From NCBI GenBank assembly GCA_016927835.1, contig JAFGMA010000094.1:1-35485 (forward strand): a DNA stretch of 35,485 bases, written 5' to 3'. This DNA is from Candidatus Zhuqueibacterota bacterium (GTDB taxonomy: Bacteria; Zhuqueibacterota; Zhuqueibacteria; Thermofontimicrobiales; Sulfurfontimicrobiaceae). The position numbers and the translations under genes are program-made. This document shows, piece by piece, positions 30,455 through 35,485 of this stretch; positions within the stretch are counted from its first letter, which is position 1; each line of letters starts with the position of its first letter. The notes beneath the pieces are model-generated. The model saw only the letters and a list, made by a program, of their open reading frames with translations. It searched no databases and was not told where the DNA came from.

Positions 30455-31708
30455 ATGAATATACCACTCTCCTCTCCCGATATTACAGAATTAGAAATTA
30501 AATATGTTACGGATGTTTTAAAAACTCCCTATTTAAGCCTGGGACCTAAGCTCAATGAATTTGAGGAAAAATTTGCAGAATATATCGGCGCTAAACACGC
30601 TATCGCAGTTAATAGTGGAACCAGCGGTTTGCACTTGTGCATAAAAGCTCTTGGCATATCGGAAGGCGATGAAGTTATCACAACTTCATTTAGTTTCATT
30701 GCCTCAGCGAGTTGTCTTCTCTATGAGAGAGCGAAGCCGATTTTTGTTGATATTGATAAAAGCACACTAAATATCTGTCCTGATAAAATAGAAGAATTTA
30801 TTGAAAAGTCCATTTCGCAAAATCGGCAGCATAAAATCAAAGCGATTTTGCCGGTGCATGTATTCGGACATCCCTGTGATATGCAAAAAATTATGGGAAT
30901 CGCAAATAGATATAATTTGCTGGTTATTGAGGACGCATGTGAAGCACTTGGCGCAGAATATGGATTCAGGGAAACTCAGGGAAATGGAATGAGATATACC
31001 ATTCCGGAATTTGTCAATAAAAAAACGGCATTGAATTCCACCCTATCTAATCATACCAGAGAAACCATCAAATGGAAAAAAGCTGGTACAATTGGCAAAG
31101 TTGGGGTATTTGCTTTCTATCCAAACAAGCAAATGACAACGGGCGAGGGAGGTATAATTGTTACAAATGACAAAAGAATTTCTGATACATGTAAAAGCTT
31201 GAGGAATCAGGGTCGCAGCAGCAATAGCAGGTGGCTGAAACATGTACGGTTAGGATATAATTATCGAATCAGCGATATAAATTGTGCGCTTGGATTAGCC
31301 CAACTTCAACGTCTCGAAGAAATACTGCAAAAACGTGAAAGAATCGCTAATCTTTACAATCAGATTTTGAAGAATTGTAAGGGTTTTCGTATTCCCTATG
31401 TGGACCCATCGGTGCGAATGAGCTGGTTTGTTTATGTTCTGCATCTTGACGAAGAATTTGGAGAAAAAGAACGAGATAGCATTATAAATGCATTGAAACG
31501 GAAAGGAATCGCTTGCAGCAACTACTTCCCACCGATACACCTGCAACCAATTTTTGTTAATCTTTTTGGTTATAGAAACGGAGCATTGCCGATCACGGAA
31601 AAAATCGCAGAACGAACGCTGGCGTTGCCTTTTCATAATAACTTGACGGAACAGGAGGTTTGGTTTATCGCCGAAACGCTGAAGGGTGAAATTAATAGAC
31701 GAATTTAG
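30455..31708 (+). CDS. DegT/DnrJ/EryC1/StrS sugar aminotransferase (PglE-like) with an insertion
   Basis: This 417-residue enzyme is a clear family member: IPLSSPDITELEIKYV, VNSGTSGLHLCIKALG, VITTSFSFIASA, VIEDACEALGAEY, and Schiff-base K225 in FYPNKQMTTGEGG. Known reaction: PLP-dependent amination of a nucleotide 4-keto-6-deoxy sugar, the step after PglF. About 38 residues (170-207), rich in Asn and Thr, are inserted between ALGAEY and KKAGTIG, where relatives need only a few residues. The total length is therefore above the usual 370-390. The reading frame and all active-site motifs are intact, so the enzyme should be functional. AGGAG lies about 12 bases before the ATG. Confidence 0.9.
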   Translation: MNIPLSSPDITELEIKYVTDVLKTPYLSLGPKLNEFEEKFAEYIGAKHAIAVNSGTSGLHLCIKALGISEGDEVITTSFSFIASASCLLYERAKPIFVDIDKSTLNICPDKIEEFIEKSISQNRQHKIKAILPVHVFGHPCDMQKIMGIANRYNLLVIEDACEALGAEYGFRETQGNGMRYTIPEFVNKKTALNSTLSNHTRETIKWKKAGTIGKVGVFAFYPNKQMTTGEGGIIVTNDKRISDTCKSLRNQGRSSNSRWLKHVRLGYNYRISDINCALGLAQLQRLEEILQKRERIANLYNQILKNCKGFRIPYVDPSVRMSWFVYVLHLDEEFGEKERDSIINALKRKGIACSNYFPPIHLQPIFVNLFGYRNGALPITEKIAERTLALPFHNNLTEQEVWFIAETLKGEINRRI

Positions 31709-31723
31709 CGGAATTAATTCGCT

Positions 31724-32806
31724 GTGGAAATCAAAGTACTAAAAAGTTCAATTCGAAAAGATTTTGAAGAATGGCTCGGTATATTAGAATCAATGCCTGA
31801 GAAAGATATTTATTTTTACCCTCAATATTCTAATGTTTTCGAGCACAACGGGGATGGAGAAAGCTGCTGTTTTATCTGTAAGGATAATTACGAAAACGTG
31901 GTGATTCATCCATTTTTAAGGCGCAGGATAAATGACATGGAAATTTTTAAGGATCTTGATCGAGACTACTATGATATTACTTCACCTTATGGATTTGGTG
32001 GATATCTTAAAAATAAGCCAGTTGGCATAGACATGAATGCTTGTTTGGAATTATTCAATAATTATTGTGTTGAAAATAATATAATTTCTGAATTCGTCAG
32101 GTTCACACCGTGGATGGATATTCACGAGGAATGTGCTTGTTTTATGGATGTCAGCCTATGGAATAAGGTCGTTGCTATAGACCTCACGAAAGCAAAGAGT
32201 GAACTTTGGGCGGACTTTGATTCGAAGAATAGAAATCGCATCAGAAAAAGCATCAAATGCAATGTCATAGTCAAAGAAAACCGAAACTTTGAATATCTCG
32301 ACAAATTTTGCTCGCTTTATTATCAAACCATGAATAGAAATAATGCAACATCCTATTATTATTTCGATCAGGCATTTTTCAAAAACCTGATACACAAACT
32401 CAGTCAAAATCTTACCTTCTTTTATGCATTTTGGGGAAAAAAAATTATTGGGGCTGTCCTGGTGTTATATTGCAGGGATTTTGCACATGTGTTCCTGGCA
32501 TGTACCGATGAGGATTATCTTGAGTTTGCCCCATCGAATCTAATGTTTTATATTTCAGCGTTATGGGCAAAAAAAAGAAAATTCAAATATTTGTTTTTGG
32601 GTGGTGGTCGAAGCCCTTCACAAGAAGATAGCCTATTGCGATTTAAAAAGCGATTTTCAAAGCTTTATTTTGATTTTTATCTGGGCAAAAAAATATATAA
32701 TAATAAAATTTATGATTTGCTATCCCAAAAGAATATGCGAGCGAATTCGGGCAGAGGAAAGGCGATAAATGATAATAGTTTTTTTCCCCTTTACAGGGGG
32801 ATTTAA
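31724..32806 (+). CDS. FemAB/GNAT-like acyltransferase
   Basis: This 360-residue protein resembles the BioF2/FemAB-like acetyltransferase group. NRNRIRKSIKCNVIV in the middle matches the R-x-x-I-R-K-A type segment; FYAFWGKKIIGAVLVLYC and FKYLFLGGG match core GNAT strands, followed by a basic RFKKRFSKLYF. Known family members add amino acids to peptidoglycan cross-bridges or acyl groups to sugars. In this locus, with an ACP and ANL ligase, it could transfer an acyl or aminoacyl group to the glycan, which is inference. It starts at GTG 31724, 15 bases after the aminotransferase. It is AT-rich. Confidence 0.75.
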   Translation: MEIKVLKSSIRKDFEEWLGILESMPEKDIYFYPQYSNVFEHNGDGESCCFICKDNYENVVIHPFLRRRINDMEIFKDLDRDYYDITSPYGFGGYLKNKPVGIDMNACLELFNNYCVENNIISEFVRFTPWMDIHEECACFMDVSLWNKVVAIDLTKAKSELWADFDSKNRNRIRKSIKCNVIVKENRNFEYLDKFCSLYYQTMNRNNATSYYYFDQAFFKNLIHKLSQNLTFFYAFWGKKIIGAVLVLYCRDFAHVFLACTDEDYLEFAPSNLMFYISALWAKKRKFKYLFLGGGRSPSQEDSLLRFKKRFSKLYFDFYLGKKIYNNKIYDLLSQKNMRANSGRGKAINDNSFFPLYRGI

Positions 32807-32887
32807 GTATCGATAATTCGTAAGCAAAGAGCAAATCAGCAACTTGTATCTTATTATTATGATTCTTATTATGTTGTTTTGACTATT

Positions 32888-33394
32888 ATGTGCCAAATTG
32901 AGGATATCGAAAAGATAAGGATTGAAGAGCCTATTTCATTAAAGGTTGCACAAGCATTATTTATAATTTTGCTAAAGCTGCGGGTGCCAACTTTTGTAAA
33001 ATACATAAGAAATATTAGAAGAAAAATGAAATTACGAAAGGCAAAGTATTTAATTAAGAATGATATCCAACAAACGTATAAAAAAAATCTTAAACCTGGT
33101 GATATTGTCAAAGTGCGCTCAAAAGAGCAGATTATGAAAACGCTAGATAAAAATAATAAACATGAAGGATGTAGTTTCATGAAAGAGATGTGGCAATATT
33201 GTGGAACTAATCAAACAGTTTTGAAAAAGGTAGAATATTTTTTTGATGAAGGGAAAAATAGAATGCGGAGAACGCGAAGGATTGTTTTGCTAAAAGGCTT
33301 GCACTGCTCAGGAGAGTGGCCAATTTTTAAACAGAAATGTGATCGTTATTGTCTGTTTTTTTGGAAAGAAGCCTGGCTTGAAAAGATTGGGTAA
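32888..33394 (+). CDS. Conserved protein of unknown function with four-Cys motif
   Basis: The product is 168 residues from the ATG at 32888; no good ribosome-binding site is visible. The N-terminal 60 residues are a hydrophobic and then strongly basic segment. The C-terminal 100 residues form a domain I recognise only as a recurrent uncharacterised family: KPGDIVKVRS, then a segment with TLDKNNKHEG, FMKEMWQYCG, LLKGLHCSG and CDRYCLFFWKEAWL. Cys105, 140, 151 and 155 would suit a zinc or iron site; similar proteins recalled from actinobacteria and myxobacteria keep CG, RCDG and FWKEAWL. Its place between an acyltransferase and an acetyltransferase suggests a role in glycan or carrier chemistry. 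No function should be assigned. Confidence 0.7.
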   Translation: MCQIEDIEKIRIEEPISLKVAQALFIILLKLRVPTFVKYIRNIRRKMKLRKAKYLIKNDIQQTYKKNLKPGDIVKVRSKEQIMKTLDKNNKHEGCSFMKEMWQYCGTNQTVLKKVEYFFDEGKNRMRRTRRIVLLKGLHCSGEWPIFKQKCDRYCLFFWKEAWLEKIG

Positions 33395-33514
33395 TAAGAT
33401 AATTAAACCTTCTACGTACGCAAATAAAATAAGCAATAACCGATGTGATGTTTATTTTGCAACATTTCAATAAAATTAAATACTAAAAGTCATTTGATGA
33501 AATAACGAATATTG

Positions 33515-34168
33515 ATGATAAAAAAACTATGGATATACGGAGCAGGGGGACACGCAGTCGTGGTAATCGATATTATCAAAAAAATGAAAACGTTCGTAAT
33601 TGAAGGATTGATTGATGATGATTTATCAAAGAAGGGTTTCAAGATACTTGGCAGTGAAGCTATAGGAGATTTCAATGTATTCGAATCAATTAATGAAAAA
33701 TTGAAAATCCAAAATATATTTCTGGCAATTGGCGATAATTCTTCACGAGCAAGACTTTCTGAGATGCTTAAAAATTTTTCTTTCCCAACAATAATTCATT
33801 GTGATGCAATTATTGGCGACAATGTTAAAATAGGTAGAGGAACAGTAGTGATGCCCGGAGCGATTATCGAAGCGAATGTGAGTATAGGTGAGCAATGTAT
33901 AATAAATAATCATGCCGTCATCGGTCATGGAAGTTACGTGGGCGATTTTTGCCACATAGGCGGTGGTGCCATTCTAAGTGGTCAGACTACTATTGGTAGC
34001 AGGACGCTAATCGGAATTGGTGCATGTATAACCCCTAATATAAAAATTGGTACGAAATGCTTGATTGGAGCAGGCTCGGTAGTATCGAAAGCAGTAGCAG
34101 ATGAAACGTTTGTAATGGGTAAACCAGCGAGGATAATTAGTAATTTTTTAAGACATAAACGAGCTTGA
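33515..34168 (+). CDS. Second PglD-like sugar acyltransferase
   Basis: This 217-residue protein has an N-terminal IYGAGGHAVVVIDII and GLIDDD region, then hexapeptide coils VKIGRGTVVMPGAIIEANVSIG, CHIGGGAILSGQTTIG and TKCLIGAGSVVSKAV. H138 in VIGHGSYVGD is the expected catalytic base. It shares architecture with the protein at 28607 but differs throughout, so it is a paralogue rather than a recent duplicate. It may acylate a second amino sugar, possibly with a group other than acetyl. I start at the ATG at 33515, after an adjacent TTG. About 120 AT-rich bases without a gene precede it. Confidence 0.88.
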   Translation: MIKKLWIYGAGGHAVVVIDIIKKMKTFVIEGLIDDDLSKKGFKILGSEAIGDFNVFESINEKLKIQNIFLAIGDNSSRARLSEMLKNFSFPTIIHCDAIIGDNVKIGRGTVVMPGAIIEANVSIGEQCIINNHAVIGHGSYVGDFCHIGGGAILSGQTTIGSRTLIGIGACITPNIKIGTKCLIGAGSVVSKAVADETFVMGKPARIISNFLRHKRA

Positions 34169-34274
34169 TAATTGATGGACAAAAATTCGTGAATAAAGCC
34201 CTAAGACATCTATAATAATCGCCTTAGCTTTTTGTATTGTTATTCTTTGTAAATTGCTGAAACAAAGGCAAAAA

Positions 34275-35240
34275 ATGATAAAATGCTCTATATGTGATTC
34301 TATACATAATCATAAAGTTTTTAAAGTTAAAGAAATGATGTTTGGCTATAGAGATGAATTTCTTTATTTTCAATGTGAAAAATGCAAATGCCTGCAGATT
34401 TTTGCGATTCCCCCCAATATCTCAAAATACTACCCAACTAAATATTATAGTCTTTCTCCCTATTCATGCTACAATAGCGATAGTATAATAAAAAAACATG
34501 CTAAAAATAAATGGTATAATTATGCAGTTTTTAATAAAAGCATAATTGGAAAAATAATATATAAGAAATATCCAAGTGCCAATTTGAGAAGTCTCTCAAT
34601 GGTTCCAATAAATAAAAATTTGAAAATATTAGATATAGGATGCGGTACTGGAACGATGCTATATGCGCTTAAGTCAATTGGATTTAAAAATCTACTCGGA
34701 ATAGATCCGAACATTGAAAAGAGCATAAGATATAAAAATGGGCTAAATATCATTAAAAATGATATTTATAATCTATCAGGCGAGTGGGATATTATTATGT
34801 TTCATCACTCTTTTGAGCATATGCCAAAACCAAAGGATGTACTTTCAAAATCCTTTAAGATCCTCAAAAATGATGGATTATGTATAATAAGAATTCCAAC
34901 GGTTTCTTCATATGCGTGGGAGTACTATGGTGTCGATTGGGTGGAGCTTGATGCACCAAGGCATTATTATCTTCATTCAGTTGCGAGTATGAAAATTTTA
35001 GCAGCGAAAACACATTTTGAGATTAAGAAAATAGTATATGATTCCAATGATTTTCAATTTTGGGGAAGCGAGCAATATAAAAGAGGGATTCCGTTATATT
35101 CTAATTCTTCATATAATGGTAATCCTTCAATATCAATTTTCACTAAAAAAGATATTGCAAAGTTTAAAAAAAAGGCTGCCATCTTGAATTCAATAAATTA
35201 TGGTGATCGTGCAATTTATTACCTTTACAAAAGTAGATGA
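34275..35240 (+). CDS. Class I SAM-dependent methyltransferase with N-terminal zinc ribbon
   Basis: The 321-residue protein begins with a CxxC pair (CSIC) and a second CEKCKC, a zinc ribbon found in sugar C-methyltransferase-like proteins of glycan clusters. The Rossmann core has ILDIGCGTGTML as SAM motif I, LLGIDPN for the acidic ribose contact and FHHSFEHMPKPKDVL as motif IV, then LKNDGLCIIRIPT. The region after about 230 lacks the NDP-C-methyltransferase C-terminal domain. It probably methylates a sugar or glycan-linked group. I use the ATG at 34275, with AAAGG upstream, rather than an in-frame TTG at 34254. This is the most AT-rich gene in the window. Confidence 0.85.
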   Translation: MIKCSICDSIHNHKVFKVKEMMFGYRDEFLYFQCEKCKCLQIFAIPPNISKYYPTKYYSLSPYSCYNSDSIIKKHAKNKWYNYAVFNKSIIGKIIYKKYPSANLRSLSMVPINKNLKILDIGCGTGTMLYALKSIGFKNLLGIDPNIEKSIRYKNGLNIIKNDIYNLSGEWDIIMFHHSFEHMPKPKDVLSKSFKILKNDGLCIIRIPTVSSYAWEYYGVDWVELDAPRHYYLHSVASMKILAAKTHFEIKKIVYDSNDFQFWGSEQYKRGIPLYSNSSYNGNPSISIFTKKDIAKFKKKAAILNSINYGDRAIYYLYKSR

Positions 35241-35485
35241 TTATAATTATAAAAAGATGATAAAATTTTTATGATAAGACTATTTTACAAATTATATTGA
35301 ATAAAAATATAGGAAAATACTGACTAGAATTTGAAAGGGATTTTAATATATCAATAGATTAAAGGCTATAATCATTTTCTTTGACTCCCATTTTCATTAT
35401 AATTCTCGCAGGTTCAAGCAACAAGTGCAACTATTACGGCTGATGAGCATCTAAATCCAATAATGCGTAGCATTATTGGATTTAG
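35241..35485. other. AT-rich tail of the window
   Basis: These 245 bases after the methyltransferase show no coding frame or recognised promoter. The last 35 bases are a perfect inverted repeat listed separately. Confidence 0.5.
35451..35485. repeat. Perfect terminal inverted repeat
   Basis: CTAAATCCAATAATGC (35451-35466) and its exact complement GCATTATTGGATTTAG (35470-35485) are separated by GTA, and the sequence stops at the last paired base. It may be a real hairpin (a terminator without a T-run, or the tip of a mobile element). It may also be a fold-back at a contig end. Confidence 0.75.

Overview
The window reads as chromosomal DNA from an uncultured-type member of the Fibrobacteres-Chlorobi-Bacteroidetes (FCB) superphylum, in the direction of Calditrichota, KSB1 or Ignavibacteria. 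Evidence: two secreted proteins (17585 and 24786) end in the FlgD-like C-terminal sorting domain typical of those lineages (PNPFN, then YNLLGQE, then PAGxYIY). There is also a TonB-dependent receptor with an N-terminal carboxypeptidase-regulatory-like domain, a UpxY/NusG-like regulator and a sigma-54 system. No rRNA, tRNA, CRISPR array or intact transposase was seen. The phylum assignment is inference.

Layout. Bases 1-3324 (minus strand) hold a YdjC/ChbG-like deacetylase overlapping a polyprenyl-phosphate-type GT2 glycosyltransferase, and an EamA-type permease. Bases 3647-6476 (plus) are a four-gene ECF importer in the order S, A, A', T. Its two ATPases are degenerate in opposite ways, so only one ATP site of the heterodimer should be complete. 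A cholesterol-oxidase-like GMC flavoprotein stands alone at 6799-8373. A 1.3-kb, apparently non-coding stretch follows and carries one of two copies of a dispersed repeat.

From 9659 to the end is one large exopolysaccharide/surface-glycan locus. It opens with a soluble multi-PAS histidine kinase and an NtrC-type sigma-54 activator. A near-consensus sigma-54 promoter (13451-13467) lies downstream of them and faces a free-standing receiver protein, a structured RNA leader (14301-14413), a compact SLBB export protein and a Wzc-like co-polymerase/tyrosine kinase. Next come a five-repeat surface protein, a NusG-like antiterminator, a PglF/CapD-type dehydratase, a TonB-dependent receptor, a second sorting-domain protein, and an acyl carrier protein with an AMP-forming ligase. 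The last part encodes a PglC-like phosphoglycosyl transferase, two PglD-like acetyltransferases, two DegT-type aminotransferases, a FemAB/GNAT-like acyltransferase, a Cys-rich protein of unknown function and a zinc-ribbon methyltransferase.

How it may work together (inference): the kinase and activator switch on the locus at the sigma-54 promoter. The RNA leader and the NusG-like protein then tune elongation. PglF-, PglE-, PglD- and PglC-like enzymes would make a bacillosamine-type amino sugar and load it on undecaprenyl phosphate. The ACP/ligase and acyltransferases would decorate the glycan, and the SLBB and Wzc proteins would support its assembly and export. Base composition falls sharply after about 28 kb, suggesting that the sugar-specific genes arrived separately. 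The window ends exactly on a perfect 16-bp inverted repeat, which may be an assembly boundary.
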